Shown here one piece after another: positions 49,272-59,578 of a stretch of 64,000 nucleotides of DNA. Within the stretch, counting starts at the first letter, position 1. Each line of letters begins with the position of its first letter. The notes under the pieces are model-generated. The model searched no databases, was not told the DNA's origin, and saw nothing but the letters and a program-made list of their open reading frames with translations. The stretch is from Pseudoalteromonas gelatinilytica (GTDB lineage Bacteria > Pseudomonadota > Gammaproteobacteria > Enterobacterales > Alteromonadaceae), in assembly GCF_001641615.1 (NCBI RefSeq), contig NZ_LRRU01000018.1, forward strand, positions 186,001 through 250,000, written 5' to 3'. The position numbers and the translations under genes are program-made.

Positions 49272-50603
49272 ATGTATCGAGTAGTGAATAAACAGGCGTT
49301 AGCAAAACGCCTGTTTATGTATTTCTTACCCTTGTTATTAGTTGGCGTACTTGTAGGTGCGCCTTTTTTGCTTTTATTTTTAGGCTCTTTTGCACTTCTA
49401 ATTTGGCATTATCATCAATTATATCGTCTCAGCGATTGGCTCCTAAATCAACGTAGTTTTAATCCACCGGAAGGTGAGGGAGCGTGGGAACAAGTCTTCG
49501 AAGGGATCTATCATTTACAACATCGCAACCGTAAAAAACGCAATGAGCTGGCTGACTTAATTCGCCGTTTTCGTGATGGTGCCGAAGCTGTGCCTGATGC
49601 GGTGGTGGTGTTACAAAAAGATCTCAGCATCATTTGGTGTAACCAACTGGCGTTAAAGGTATTAGGCTTAAAATGGCCGACTGATCATGGACAGCGCTTA
49701 GATAATCTTATTCGCGATCCTAAGTTTGCTAAGTACATGCATAAAGCCTGTTTCGATGAACCGCTCGAGCTTGATGGTGGCCACAGCTACGATCAAACGT
49801 TAGAGTTTCGTGTGATGCCCTATGCAAGTTCGCAGTTGATGATGGTGGTACGTGATGTTACTCGCTTAAAGCAACTTGAGCAGATGCGCAAAGATTTTGT
49901 GGCCAATGTTTCTCATGAGCTGAGAACACCACTTACGGTGGTGACAGGCTACTTAGAAATGCTTGATTCAGATAGCTTACCACCTCCTGCAATGTGGCAA
50001 AAAGCGCAAACAACCATGCTTGAACAATGTAAGCGTATGGACAGTTTGGTTAATCAATTACTCTCGCTATCGCGTATTGAGGGAGCACGTCGTCAAGATA
50101 ACGATAAGCCGGTTAATGTGCCGCAGCTACTTACCTATATTCAAACCGAAGCACAGTCATTAAACCAAGATAAAGGTCATGAGCTTATCTTTAATGTTGA
50201 TGCAAGTTTAGATATTAAAGGGGCTGAAGACGAATTACGAAGTGCCTTTTCTAATCTTGTGTTTAACGCCATCCATTACACCAAGCCTGGTGGCAAGATT
50301 GTAGTTGATTGGCAGCTTAAAAATAACCAAGCCGCGTTTAGTGTGACTGATAATGGTGATGGTATTGCTGCTGAACATATTAACCGTTTAACCGAGCGTT
50401 TTTATCGCGTTGATAAAGCGCGTAGCCGCACAACAGGTGGGTCTGGATTAGGTTTAGCGATTACAAAACATGTACTTACAAGGCATGACAGTCGTTTAGA
50501 TATCAGCAGTAAATTAGGACAAGGCTCGACCTTTGCGTTCGCATTTGGTAGCGAAAAAGTCGTGCGTATAACAGATAATATTAAAAAAACGGCAAAGTCA
50601 TAA
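49272..50603 (+). CDS. phoR: Phosphate regulon sensor kinase PhoR
   Basis: Inner-membrane histidine kinase, 443 residues. Two hydrophobic segments lie near residues 12-47 with almost no periplasmic loop. A PAS domain spans about residues 100-200. HisKA holds H215 in FVANVSHELRTPLTVVTGY. ATP-binding boxes follow: N box (FSNLVFNAIHYT), G1 (VTDNGDGI) and G2 (GGSGLGLAITKH). PhoR normally senses phosphate through the PstSCAB-PhoU system; those genes beyond pstS are not in the window. Confidence 0.95.
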   Translation: MYRVVNKQALAKRLFMYFLPLLLVGVLVGAPFLLLFLGSFALLIWHYHQLYRLSDWLLNQRSFNPPEGEGAWEQVFEGIYHLQHRNRKKRNELADLIRRFRDGAEAVPDAVVVLQKDLSIIWCNQLALKVLGLKWPTDHGQRLDNLIRDPKFAKYMHKACFDEPLELDGGHSYDQTLEFRVMPYASSQLMMVVRDVTRLKQLEQMRKDFVANVSHELRTPLTVVTGYLEMLDSDSLPPPAMWQKAQTTMLEQCKRMDSLVNQLLSLSRIEGARRQDNDKPVNVPQLLTYIQTEAQSLNQDKGHELIFNVDASLDIKGAEDELRSAFSNLVFNAIHYTKPGGKIVVDWQLKNNQAAFSVTDNGDGIAAEHINRLTERFYRVDKARSRTTGGSGLGLAITKHVLTRHDSRLDISSKLGQGSTFAFAFGSEKVVRITDNIKKTAKS

Positions 50604-50645
50604 AAATGTCATTTAAGGGTAATCTAACTGTCATCTAGTGTCATT
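50595..50645 (+). promoter_or_regulatory. Tandem Pho boxes before pstS
   Basis: Successive 7-mers aagtcat (50595), atgtcat (50606), gggtaat (50617) and ctgtcat (50628) lie exactly 11 bp apart, with tgtcatt at 50639. This gives at least two adjacent PhoB dimer sites. The 7-mers at 50606 and 50628 fit CTGTCAT best. Confidence 0.75.
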
Positions 50646-50694
50646 AGAGTAGACCGCAGTTAGGAAATGGGACGAACAAATCGGAGTAACCCCT

Positions 50695-51663
50695 ATGAAA
50701 TTCAAAAATCTCGTTGCCGCAATGGGTGTGGCTGTAACAACATTTGTATCAGCACAAGCAGCTGCAGTTGATAAAGATATGCCTGAGTACACTAAAACAA
50801 GTGGTATCTCTGGTAATTTCTCATCTGTTGGTTCTGACACTCTTGCTAACATGATGACGTTCTGGGCAGAAGAGTACAAACGCTTCTATCCAAACGTAAA
50901 CATCCAAATCCAAGCAGCGGGTTCTTCAACTGCTCCTCCAGCATTAACTGAAGGTACAGCAAACTTCGGCCCAATGAGCCGTCGTATGAAGTCAAAAGAA
51001 ATCGAAGCTTTCGAAAAACGTTACGGCTACAAGCCAACTGAAGTACGCGTTGCAATCGATGCTCTAGCTGTATTCGTACATAAAGACAACCCAATCAAAG
51101 GTTTACGTATTGACCAAGTTGATGCGATTTTCTCTTCTACACGTAAATGTGGTGCTGAAGCAGAAGTTAACCGTTGGAGCGAAGTAGGTCTTGAAGGCGA
51201 TTGGGCTGCAAAAGATATCCAACTTTACGGTCGTAACTCAGTATCGGGTACTTACGGTTACTTCAAGAAGAAAGCACTTTGTAAAGGTGACTTCCGTAAC
51301 AACGTAAACGAACAACCTGGTTCTGCATCTGTAGTACAGTCAATCTCTTCTTCAGTGAATGCGATTGGTTACTCAGGTATCGGTTATAAAACATCAGGTG
51401 TACGTACAGTACCACTTGCTAAGAAAGGCGATAACTTTGTTGATGCGACATTAGAAAACGTAGCAACAGGTAAATACCCACTATCTCGTTTCTTATACGT
51501 TTATGTGAACAAGCACCCTAACAAGCCTCTTGCACCAATTGATGCAGAGTTCTTAAAAATGGTTCTTTCTGTAGACGGTCAAAAAATTGTTGAGAAAGAT
51601 GGTTATGTGCCACTTTCAGGCAAAATGGCAACAGCTGAACTTAAAAAGCTAGGCCTTCTGTAA
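50695..51663 (+). CDS. pstS: PstS-family phosphate-binding protein
   Basis: Periplasmic substrate-binding protein of 322 residues. A signal peptide ends near VSAQA (about residue 22). The mature part shows [22 protein letters not shown], the phosphate-loop [25 protein letters not shown] and [19 protein letters not shown], the PstS-type pattern. The length is typical of the marine PstS-like subfamily. It is alone: a terminator follows and no pstCAB genes are adjacent, so it may work with permease genes elsewhere or as an extra scavenging protein. The Pho boxes upstream place it in the PhoB regulon. Confidence 0.87.
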   Translation: MKFKNLVAAMGVAVTTFVSAQAAAVDKDMPEYTKTSGISGNFSSVGSDTLANMMTFWAEEYKRFYPNVNIQIQAAGSSTAPPALTEGTANFGPMSRRMKSKEIEAFEKRYGYKPTEVRVAIDALAVFVHKDNPIKGLRIDQVDAIFSSTRKCGAEAEVNRWSEVGLEGDWAAKDIQLYGRNSVSGTYGYFKKKALCKGDFRNNVNEQPGSASVVQSISSSVNAIGYSGIGYKTSGVRTVPLAKKGDNFVDATLENVATGKYPLSRFLYVYVNKHPNKPLAPIDAEFLKMVLSVDGQKIVEKDGYVPLSGKMATAELKKLGLL

Positions 51664-51683
51664 CAACCATACAGACATAGATG

Positions 51684-51714
51684 AAAAAACCGCTCATTGA
51701 GCGGTTTTTTTTCG
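51684..51714. terminator. Bidirectional terminator between pstS and opgH
   Basis: aaccgctc/gagcggtt stem with A and T tracts on both sides, between convergent genes. Confidence 0.85.
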
Positions 51715-51715
51715 T

Positions 51716-53698
51716 TTAGCTTTTGGCAAATAGTTTTGCCTTAATGCGTTGCTGGGCAAGGCGTACTTGCTTACGCTTTTTACCCGAAGGTGCCTTAAAG
51801 CTTTGAATTGGCATTACCGTAGGGTATTCATTAGGCAATGCTGGCACACTAAAGTCAGCGTGCTCATCTTTAGGCAAACCAATCTCTTGTTGATGTACAC
51901 GAAGTGCCGCTAAGGTATCATCGTTTTCAACTTCACTTGGGCATAAAAATAAACCCATTTTACGCATTTTAACACCTAAGCCGATGCTGCTTGAGTAGCG
52001 TACAATTGGCGCTGCTAAAATAAGGCCCACTAAAATAGGTGATAACCACCAGAAGAAGGTCGGTGTGTAATAGTAAGCAACCGAGCCCCAAATAATCGCA
52101 GTAATAGTCGAAAATAGCGTATAACCAATCGCTTCTTTCCACGGCACCATTCTGCCTTCACGAGGCTGTGCATCCCAGCTAACTTTTTTACCTAAAAATA
52201 CGCACACGACAAAATAGCTATGGAATACCATCATTAGCGGCGCAATTACAATGGCAAAAACCGTTTCGATGAGTGAACCTGCAATTAGCTTCATCGTGCC
52301 ACCAAAGGCTTTATTACGGTGTACTAAAGTCACAATAACACCCATTAATTTAGGCAGTAACAGCAGCACGGCAGTAATAAATAACAACGAATCAATTAAA
52401 TCCGTTTTGGCAATTTGCCAGGTTGGGAAAAGCTGATAAGCATGGTTAAAGTACACGTCGCTATTTAGTGCCCGAGTCACTGCATCTAAGGTACTTAATG
52501 CCAGCATCGATAACCAAATTAACGATGAGATATACGCCGTAGCACCGAATAAAAAGTGCATTTTACTCATTAGCTTAAGGCCTGATTTAGGCAATAAACC
52601 TAAATGCTGGATATTTCCTTGCACCCAACGTCTATCACGAATCGCGTAATCGAGAATGTTACTTGGCACTTCTTCGTAGCTACCTTCAACATCGCTAAGC
52701 AGCAACACATCCCAACCACTTCGGTGTAGCAGTGAAGCTTCAACAAAGTCATGACTTAAAATTTCACCACCAAATGGGGCATTGCCTTTTAAAACCGGCA
52801 GGCCGCAGCATTTTGTGAATGCTTCAACGCGAATAATCGCATTGTGACCCCAGTAGTTTGCTTGGTTTGTTTGCCAAAAAGCAGAACCGGTTGCCAACAT
52901 TGGGCTATATAAAATCGATGCAAACTGTAAAAAGCGACCAAAAAACGTGTCTTGGCGAACCGGGATCGGGATTGTTTGGATCAAGCCTGATTTTGGATTG
53001 CTGATCATGCTAGAAGTTAGCTCAAGCATACACTGACCGGTCATAATGCTATCGGCATCAAGCACAATCATGTGATCGTACTGGCTGCCCCAACGCTCAC
53101 AAAAGTCGGTTAAGTTACCTACTTTACGGTGTTTGTTGTCTTCGCGGCGACGATAAAAAGTATGCGCTGCTAAATCACCTAAACGCTTAGTAAGAGCATT
53201 CCATGCTTTAAGTTCATTACGAGCAATTTCAGGGTCTTGCGTATCACTGAGCAAGTAAAAGTCGTAATGTGGCATTTGCCCTGTTTTTGCCAGCGAGCGA
53301 AGGCTAACCTCAAAACCGGCAATTACACGCTCGGTATCCTCGTTATAGATAGGCATAACAATGGCTGTTTTAGTTTGGCTTAAGGCATGCTGATCAATCT
53401 CGATTGGTTTTTGACGTTTTAAGGTCAACGGGTCAATACGAAATAATTGCAGGATGAAGCCCATACAGCCACTACAAAAGGCTGTAACAATCCACGCGAA
53501 GGTGACTGTAAATAATGCTAGTAAAGCGTACTCAAGCGGTGTCATGCCGTTAGAATTTAAAATATCGAACATGATCCACACGCCATAGGCGGTAATGGTG
53601 AGCGCTAGGCTCGAAAAAAGCCAAGCGCGGGTTTTCTTAAAAGGCATTGCTGTTGCTTCTAATGCTTTACTATTGGACGTCGTTTGGATACCAGACAT
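51716..53698 (-). CDS. opgH: Osmoregulated periplasmic glucan glucosyltransferase OpgH
   Basis: Membrane glycosyltransferase that polymerises UDP-glucose into periplasmic glucan. The 660-residue product has two N-terminal membrane segments (about residues 30-80). A GT2 domain follows with VMPIYNEDTERVIAGFE, VLDADSIMTG (the metal-binding DxD-type site), and RDRRWVQGNIQHLGLL (the QxxRW-like end). Several more membrane helices complete it. It is shorter than E. coli OpgH (847). The ATG at 53698 overlaps opgG by 29 bp; an in-frame GTG at 53728 is less likely. Second gene of opgGH. Confidence 0.92.
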   Translation of the reverse strand: MSGIQTTSNSKALEATAMPFKKTRAWLFSSLALTITAYGVWIMFDILNSNGMTPLEYALLALFTVTFAWIVTAFCSGCMGFILQLFRIDPLTLKRQKPIEIDQHALSQTKTAIVMPIYNEDTERVIAGFEVSLRSLAKTGQMPHYDFYLLSDTQDPEIARNELKAWNALTKRLGDLAAHTFYRRREDNKHRKVGNLTDFCERWGSQYDHMIVLDADSIMTGQCMLELTSSMISNPKSGLIQTIPIPVRQDTFFGRFLQFASILYSPMLATGSAFWQTNQANYWGHNAIIRVEAFTKCCGLPVLKGNAPFGGEILSHDFVEASLLHRSGWDVLLLSDVEGSYEEVPSNILDYAIRDRRWVQGNIQHLGLLPKSGLKLMSKMHFLFGATAYISSLIWLSMLALSTLDAVTRALNSDVYFNHAYQLFPTWQIAKTDLIDSLLFITAVLLLLPKLMGVIVTLVHRNKAFGGTMKLIAGSLIETVFAIVIAPLMMVFHSYFVVCVFLGKKVSWDAQPREGRMVPWKEAIGYTLFSTITAIIWGSVAYYYTPTFFWWLSPILVGLILAAPIVRYSSSIGLGVKMRKMGLFLCPSEVENDDTLAALRVHQQEIGLPKDEHADFSVPALPNEYPTVMPIQSFKAPSGKKRKQVRLAQQRIKAKLFAKS

Positions 53699-55385
53699 AG
53701 CTCCATACCTCGCTGATTTCTTTATCACGTAGTTTTAACGATAAGCGCATATCAACTGGCTTATCTCCCTCTGGCGCCACTTTAAAGGCTACGCGCCATC
53801 CTTGATTGTTTGGTAACTGCTGTACCGTTTTATCGCTTACTTGACCTGAAGACAGGGTTAAATCGGCCATCATGGCAAAATTAGCGGATAGTTGATTAAT
53901 GGTTTCACCACTAAAATCTACGGTAAATTGACGATGACTTTTCGGTGGCGGATTCTTCTCACCCGGAAGTGCAGCACTACCAATTCGGGTTCTTAACACA
54001 CTCGCTTTATCTTGAGTTGCAAGCGTGGCATTGAAAGTTGAAAGCTTGTAACTAAAGCTTAAGTTGTCACCGGCTTTCATTGGCTGCTCTGGCACCCAAT
54101 AGCTAACAATATTGTCGTTGGTTTCTGTATCTGTTGGGATCTCAACTAACTCAACACGTCCTTTACCCCAGTTACCCAGTGGCTCAATCCACATGCTTGG
54201 ACGATTGTGATAATGGGCCTCAGTATCAAGGTAGTTATTAAAATCACGGTCTCGCTGTGCAAGACCAAAGCCTTTCGGGTTCTCGTAGCTAAATGAAGTG
54301 ACACTTAGCTTCTTCGGGTTATTCAGTGCGCGCCAAACCCATTGACCTTGCTCTGATTGCATTAAAAGGCCGTCAGAGTCATGTACTTCAGGGCGGTAAT
54401 CATCAAAAAACTTAGTACTATTTTCACCGTGATAGAACATACTTGTTAGCGGGGCAATGCCGAGCTTTTTGATGTCTTTGCGGGCAAAAATTTGCATTTG
54501 AGTTTTCACTTCAGTGTTGGTCGAAGGCGTTAATTCAAAACGATAGGCTCCCGACACTGATGGGCTATCTAATAATGCATAGAGCACGATAGTGGTATCT
54601 TCGGGTGCCGGTTTTACTAACCAGAACTCTTTGAACACGGGGAATTCTTCACCTGAACTGAGTGCTGTATCAACCGCAAGACCACGCGCTGACAGACCAT
54701 ATACTTGGTGCGGGCCAACTAAACGAAAATATGAAGCACCTTGGAACACAGCTACTTCGTCTTTGTACTGGTTGTTGTTCAGTGGAAAGTGTAAACGAAA
54801 ACCTGCATGGCCAAGTTGTGTATTAGCAATAGCGGTGCTGATCTCTTGCTCTAACGGAGCAGCGGTTGCATCGTAACGATAGTAATCTGTTTTAAAAGGT
54901 AAACTTTTTACTTCAGCATTTTGTTCAAGGGTATTAATCGCCACCGGTGAGCGATATAAAAAGCCAGGGTGGAATAACTGCACTTCATACAGGCTTTGAT
55001 CTTTCCAAATTGCTTGCTCAGTACGAAAACGGATTGCACGGTAGTCTTGATAACCAATGCTAGTTAATGCTTCAAGCTCTAATTCTTTAGGCGCTACATA
55101 CGGCTCAGAGGCTAATTTTTTCGCACGTGCAGTGATAACTTCAAATAGCTTTTCTTGCGGAATAGTGATCATTGCAGGCTTAAGCTCAGCAGCATTTTCC
55201 TTTACTTGCTGTTTTTCATTTTCGGTTGCTTGAACCTTGACGGCTGTTTGTTCTGTTTCAGTCGCTTTTGGCTGGTCTGGATCTTCAACTGCGTAACTAT
55301 GACCTGCACTCATGGCTAATAATACGCCCAAGAAGGTCTTCTTTTTAACAGCGCTGAAGAGCTTAGTTCGGGTTTCTGGTCTCAT
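53670..55385 (-). CDS. opgG: Periplasmic glucan biosynthesis protein OpgG
   Basis: Periplasmic protein needed for glucan backbone branching and export. The 571-residue product has a signal peptide ending at about HSYA (residue 32). A low-complexity stretch follows, rich in charged residues, to about residue 80. The OpgG beta-sandwich follows, with GYQDYRAIRFRTEQAIWKD, QLFHPGFLYRSPV and SMFYHGENSTKFFDDYRPEV. First gene of the operon with opgH. Confidence 0.92.
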   Translation of the reverse strand: MRPETRTKLFSAVKKKTFLGVLLAMSAGHSYAVEDPDQPKATETEQTAVKVQATENEKQQVKENAAELKPAMITIPQEKLFEVITARAKKLASEPYVAPKELELEALTSIGYQDYRAIRFRTEQAIWKDQSLYEVQLFHPGFLYRSPVAINTLEQNAEVKSLPFKTDYYRYDATAAPLEQEISTAIANTQLGHAGFRLHFPLNNNQYKDEVAVFQGASYFRLVGPHQVYGLSARGLAVDTALSSGEEFPVFKEFWLVKPAPEDTTIVLYALLDSPSVSGAYRFELTPSTNTEVKTQMQIFARKDIKKLGIAPLTSMFYHGENSTKFFDDYRPEVHDSDGLLMQSEQGQWVWRALNNPKKLSVTSFSYENPKGFGLAQRDRDFNNYLDTEAHYHNRPSMWIEPLGNWGKGRVELVEIPTDTETNDNIVSYWVPEQPMKAGDNLSFSYKLSTFNATLATQDKASVLRTRIGSAALPGEKNPPPKSHRQFTVDFSGETINQLSANFAMMADLTLSSGQVSDKTVQQLPNNQGWRVAFKVAPEGDKPVDMRLSLKLRDKEISEVWSYVWYPNDVQ

Positions 55386-55731
55386 TCAATTTTCCTTTAG
55401 CCGTAAATCACATTAATTCATTCATATCTCTTAGCAATTACTGAACCCAAAATAAAAACTAATAATCTCAATGGCTTTGAGTTGGTACAGCGAAATGCGA
55501 AGAGTAAAATTTTGAAATTAGTGAGAAACAATTACACGGTTGCAGTTGTTTATTCGTCACCAATATGGAGAAGTTTAATGAACGAAAGCTTGCCCTAATA
55601 TGAATAGCTTAAAGGATAAACAAAAATATGAACAAAATTACCAGAGGCTTAATTTTGCAAGCGAAATTGTAATCGAGGAGGGGAGTGTAGGCACCGAACA
55701 GGTTTTCAGTGCCTTAGAAAGGCAAGCCGTG
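55386..55731. other. 346-bp gap with no convincing gene
   Basis: Between opgG and the small lipoprotein. It is AT-rich near opgG, where the opgGH promoter should lie. A 14-codon frame at about 55629 has no support. A loose inverted repeat (gcaccgaac...gtgcc) at about 55690-55715 may end the lipoprotein transcript. Confidence 0.35.
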
Positions 55732-55971
55732 TTATTTAACTTCACCTAACTTTTCTGCATTGGCTTTACATTGGTTGTAAGCTTCAATGCATTTGTTGCT
55801 ACAGACTTTATGAACTAAACCATCAGCGGTGCTTTGCTGTTCACAGCTCGCTTCACATTGATAGTTTTGCTGAGCACATTGCTGCATTTCTGGGTTTTCA
55901 ATTTTGTTTGAGCAGGCAGACAGTAATGTCATTGCAAAAAATGTTGCTGCAATTGCTGGTAATTTTTTCAT
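55732..55971 (-). CDS. Small cysteine-rich lipoprotein
   Basis: A 79-residue secreted protein with lipobox LLSAC (lipidated cysteine about residue 20). The mature part has six further cysteines in the pattern C-x6-C-x3-C, then C-x3-C-x7-C, suggesting three disulfide bonds. No named family recognised. Lies 57 bp downstream of panC on the same strand but probably has its own signals. Confidence 0.7.
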   Translation of the reverse strand: MKKLPAIAATFFAMTLLSACSNKIENPEMQQCAQQNYQCEASCEQQSTADGLVHKVCSNKCIEAYNQCKANAEKLGEVK

Positions 55972-56028
55972 GCTTATCCCTAGTTTATGTCTTTTCTTTG
56001 CAATCCATCTTACCCAGATTGTTGCTAT

Positions 56029-56880
56029 TTAATCCAGCTCAACTTGTAAATTGTCAATTAAACGTACTGAGCCTAAATAAGCAGCAGCTAAAATAACAAG
56101 TTGTTTGTCAGTTGTTGTTGCAGGCTTTAATGTTGAGCGCTCTGCAATTGCGTAGTAGTCAGGCTTAAGACCTGCATCTTCAAGCTGTGCTTTTGCATCA
56201 GCCTCAAGTGCTGCAATGTCTTTGTTGCCTTGCTTAAGTGCTGTTGCTGTATTATTGAGAGTGGCAAACAGTACTTTTGCGGTGTCTTTTTGCTCATCAG
56301 ATAAATAGCCATTGCGAGAACTCATTGCTAAACCTGAGATTTCTCGGCAAGTAGGTACGCCAACAATTTCAACTGGGATAGATAAATCACGCGTCATTGT
56401 TTTAATAACTTGCAGCTGCTGAAAATCTTTTTCACCAAAACAAGCAAAGTCAGGTTGTACTAAATTAAATAGCTTAGTAACAACGGTTGCAACGCCTTTA
56501 AAGTGACCAGGACGCGAGCCTCCACAGTAACCCATAGAAACACCCGGTACATCGACAAAGCTTTGCTCGCCTAAACCATTTGGGTAAATTGTTTCAACCG
56601 AGGGAGTAAACACGATATCAGTACCAAGTTCAGCCAAACCTTGTTTATCTTCGTTTAGTGTACGCGGATAACTATCAAGGTCTTCATTGGCACCGAATTG
56701 CATCGGGTTTACAAAGATACTCACAACAACCTTATCAGCAAGCGTCTTGGCTTTTTCAACAAGTGAAAAGTGACCTTGGTGTAAATTGCCCATGGTAGGT
56801 ACTAGCGCAATGCTCAGGCCAGCTTGACGCCAAGCTTTGATTTGACTGCGTAACGATTTAATTTCAGTGATTGATTGCAT
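56029..56880 (-). CDS. panC: Pantothenate synthetase
   Basis: ATP-dependent condensation of pantoate and beta-alanine. The 283-residue product carries the HxGH-type motif in [18 protein letters not shown], then [15 protein letters not shown] and the KMSKS-like [11 protein letters not shown]. It starts immediately after the panB stop (no gap), so the pair is co-translated. Confidence 0.96.
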   Translation of the reverse strand: MQSITEIKSLRSQIKAWRQAGLSIALVPTMGNLHQGHFSLVEKAKTLADKVVVSIFVNPMQFGANEDLDSYPRTLNEDKQGLAELGTDIVFTPSVETIYPNGLGEQSFVDVPGVSMGYCGGSRPGHFKGVATVVTKLFNLVQPDFACFGEKDFQQLQVIKTMTRDLSIPVEIVGVPTCREISGLAMSSRNGYLSDEQKDTAKVLFATLNNTATALKQGNKDIAALEADAKAQLEDAGLKPDYYAIAERSTLKPATTTDKQLVILAAAYLGSVRLIDNLQVELD

Positions 56881-57675
56881 TTATTTAAACTCGTGTTCGG
56901 CACTTGGGAAAGCACCACTTTTTACATCTTCACAATACTTTTGCACTGCTGCTGGCATATTGCCGGTTTCTAATAAAAAGTTCTTTGAGAACTTAGGAAT
57001 ATAACCTGCAGAAATACCAACTAGGTCGTGCATTACTAAGATTTGACCATCGGTTTGATTACCCGCACCAATACCAATGGTAGGAATATTCAATTCATCA
57101 GTAATACGTTTAGCAAGCTCACTTGGAATACATTCTAAAACAAGTAACTGTGCACCTGCCGCCTCAAGTGCTTTTGCATCACTGACCATTTTATCGGCTT
57201 GAGATTGCTCACGCCCTTGAATTTTAAAACCGCCAAATACATGCACTGACTGAGGTGTTAAGCCTAGGTGGCCACATACAGGAATACCTTGCTGGGTCAT
57301 TGCACGAATGCTGTCGTGCAGCCATTCGCCACCTTCAAGCTTGATCATGTTTGCCCCAGCACGCATCAACTCTGCTGCATTTTTACAGGCATCAGTTGGA
57401 TTGGCATAGGTCATGAAAGGTAAGTCAGCAATCACAAATAGCTCTCGGCTACCTGCACGTACGCAGCGTGTATGATAAGCAATCTCACTGTTGGTTACCG
57501 CTAATGTGTCATCACCACCTTGCAATACCATACCTAGTGAGTCACCGACTAAAATCACCTCGACGCCATTATCATGAAACAATTTAGCAAAGCTGGCGTC
57601 GTAAGCCGTTAATGCGGTGATTTTTTGTTGTTCTTGTTTCATTTTATTGAGAGTTGAAACGGTGATTTTAGACAT
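56881..57675 (-). CDS. panB: Ketopantoate hydroxymethyltransferase
   Basis: Transfers a hydroxymethyl group from 5,10-methylene-THF to ketoisovalerate, the first committed step to pantothenate. The 264-residue TIM barrel has [39 protein letters not shown] (metal site) and the [20 protein letters not shown] signature. The operon is panB-panC, 29 bp after folK. Confidence 0.96.
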   Translation of the reverse strand: MSKITVSTLNKMKQEQQKITALTAYDASFAKLFHDNGVEVILVGDSLGMVLQGGDDTLAVTNSEIAYHTRCVRAGSRELFVIADLPFMTYANPTDACKNAAELMRAGANMIKLEGGEWLHDSIRAMTQQGIPVCGHLGLTPQSVHVFGGFKIQGREQSQADKMVSDAKALEAAGAQLLVLECIPSELAKRITDELNIPTIGIGAGNQTDGQILVMHDLVGISAGYIPKFSKNFLLETGNMPAAVQKYCEDVKSGAFPSAEHEFK

Positions 57676-57704
57676 AATTTCCTCTAAGGCTTAGCCTTGG
57701 TTGA

Positions 57705-58193
57705 TTACTGCTGAGGGAGTTGTTGTAAATCGTTTAAAGGCAACGTTTTTGTTATATCAGCAAGTGATTGATTATTCGGTAGTACAAGCGTTGGTGCTAT
57801 CTCAAATAATGGATAAACAACAAATTCTCGCTCTGTTAAGCCATAATGAGGCACAGTTAAGCGAGGGGTGTCTATCACGTCATTACCGAACAATAAAATA
57901 TCTATATCAAGGGTACGAGGACCCCAGCGTTCTTCTTTTCTAACACGGCCATGTTCAAGTTCAATGGCTTGAGTTAAATCAAGCAATTGTTCAGGCTCAA
58001 GTGCAGTTTTAACACACGCGACCGCATTTACATAATCTGGTTGATCCTGCGGTCCCATGGGTTTGCTTGCGTAATCATGAGATACACAAACAAACTCAAC
58101 ATCTTTTAATGCTTTTATGGCAGCGACAGCGGCATGTATCTGTTTGCGTGGTGCATTTAAGTTAGCACCTAAACCTAAATAAACAGTCTGCAT
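57705..58193 (-). CDS. folK: Hydroxymethyldihydropterin pyrophosphokinase
   Basis: Transfers pyrophosphate to the folate precursor pterin. The 162-residue product begins MQTVYLGLGANLNAPRKQIH and has the HPPK signature RWGPRTLDIDILLFGN with the DxD metal site. It starts 2 bp after pcnB ends, and panB follows 29 bp later: the usual pcnB-folK-panB-panC order. Confidence 0.95.
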   Translation of the reverse strand: MQTVYLGLGANLNAPRKQIHAAVAAIKALKDVEFVCVSHDYASKPMGPQDQPDYVNAVACVKTALEPEQLLDLTQAIELEHGRVRKEERWGPRTLDIDILLFGNDVIDTPRLTVPHYGLTEREFVVYPLFEIAPTLVLPNNQSLADITKTLPLNDLQQLPQQ

Positions 58194-58195
58194 GC

Positions 58196-59575
58196 TTAGT
58201 CTACTTTTTTCTTACGAGGGCGACGACGGCGTTTTGGGCCACCTTGGTGCCCTAAATTTTTAACCATCTCTTTTTGGCCATTGATGTCTTGGCTCAAGTA
58301 AGCTGCCCACCAATCTGCAAGTTCTTTATGTTGCTCTTCACCGGCTTGTACACGCAGTAATAAAAAGTCATAGGCAGCTTTGAAGCGAGGCTGTTGAGTG
58401 AGCCTGTAAGCGCGCTGACCGCCTCGTTTATCAAGACGCTGCTGAATATGCCAAATATCGCGAGCACCCAAAGTGAAGCGTTTTGGAACCGCGACATGTT
58501 GTGCACTTTCACTAAGCACTTTATTCATTGCTTGTGCAAATGCATCGTACTCTGAAAGTTGATCGCGTTGTTGTAATTTCTTAGCAATACTGAGTAATGG
58601 GAACCACAATAAGGCTGCAAAAATAAAGGCCGGCGTGACTTTTTTATCTGCATTGATACGCTTATCGGTGTTTTTAAACATTTGCAGGATAAACGCATGC
58701 TCAAGGCCATCAGGATTGGCATCTAAGATTTTATCAAGCGCTGGGAATAATGCTTTGAATAAGCCATATTGGCGTAGCATTAGGTAGTTTTCTTCAGCTT
58801 TACCGTTTAAGAACAATTTAAGTGATTCTTCAAATAAACGAGCTGGCGGAATATGGTCAAGTAAATTAGCAAGGCCTTTAATTGGTTTTTCGGTGCCAGG
58901 CGCAATACTCATTCCCAGTTTGGTAGCAAAACGCACTGCACGTAACATACGCACAGGGTCTTCACGGTAACGAGTTTCTGGGTCGCCAATCAATTCAATT
59001 TGTTTTGCTTTTATTGCGCTAATACCATTGGCATAGTCATAAATACAAAAATCGTTTATTGAGTAATACAGTGCGTTAATTGAAAAGTCGCGGCGTTCGG
59101 CATCTTCTTCGATACTGCCGTAGACATTATCGCGCAGGAGTTGGCCGTGTTCACTTGATTGGCTAATTTGATTTTTACTTTCGTCAGCTTCGTGATGACC
59201 ACGCATGGTCGCTACTTCAATAATTTCTCGACCAAATACAATATGCGCTAAACGAAAACGACGACCAATTAGGCGACAGTTACGAAATAGCTTTTTGATT
59301 TGCTCAGGCGTTGCGTTTGTTACAACGTCGAAGTCTTTTGGCTGTTGGCCTAACAATATATCTCGAATACAACCACCAACTAGGTAGGCATCAAAACCAC
59401 CTTCTTTCAGGCGGTACAATACTTTGATTGCATTTGGGCTAAACTGTTTGCGTGAAATACCGTGTTCACTCCGCTCGATCACCAAAGGTAACTCGCTCGT
59501 TGGTAAAGCATCACTCGATGTCGTGGCATTTGGGCCAATAATCTGCCGACAAAATTGAAAAAGCTTGGAAATAAT
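58196..59575 (-). CDS. pcnB: Poly(A) polymerase I, probable ATT start
   Basis: Adds poly(A) tails to RNAs, promoting decay. The core begins LVGGCIRDILLGQQPKDFDV with the GG and DxD catalytic site, and the protein ends in a basic RRRRPRKKK tail. The first normal start codon in frame is TTG at 59485 (429 aa), but the frame is open further. Upstream, AGGAG at 59587-59583 is followed by ATT-ATT-ATT at 59578, 59575 and 59572, then SKLFQFCRQIIGPN. That aligns with the N-terminus of E. coli PcnB (FTRVANFCRKVL), whose start is known to be AUU. The second ATT, 7 bp from AGGAG, is given here (459 aa; E. coli 465). Confidence 0.88.
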   Translation of the reverse strand: MISKLFQFCRQIIGPNATTSSDALPTSELPLVIERSEHGISRKQFSPNAIKVLYRLKEGGFDAYLVGGCIRDILLGQQPKDFDVVTNATPEQIKKLFRNCRLIGRRFRLAHIVFGREIIEVATMRGHHEADESKNQISQSSEHGQLLRDNVYGSIEEDAERRDFSINALYYSINDFCIYDYANGISAIKAKQIELIGDPETRYREDPVRMLRAVRFATKLGMSIAPGTEKPIKGLANLLDHIPPARLFEESLKLFLNGKAEENYLMLRQYGLFKALFPALDKILDANPDGLEHAFILQMFKNTDKRINADKKVTPAFIFAALLWFPLLSIAKKLQQRDQLSEYDAFAQAMNKVLSESAQHVAVPKRFTLGARDIWHIQQRLDKRGGQRAYRLTQQPRFKAAYDFLLLRVQAGEEQHKELADWWAAYLSQDINGQKEMVKNLGHQGGPKRRRRPRKKKVD

Positions 59576-59578
59576 AAT

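Noticed and set aside
55629..55673. A 14-codon frame starting ATG in the opgG-lipoprotein gap
   Set aside because: It has no conserved features and only chance-level support.
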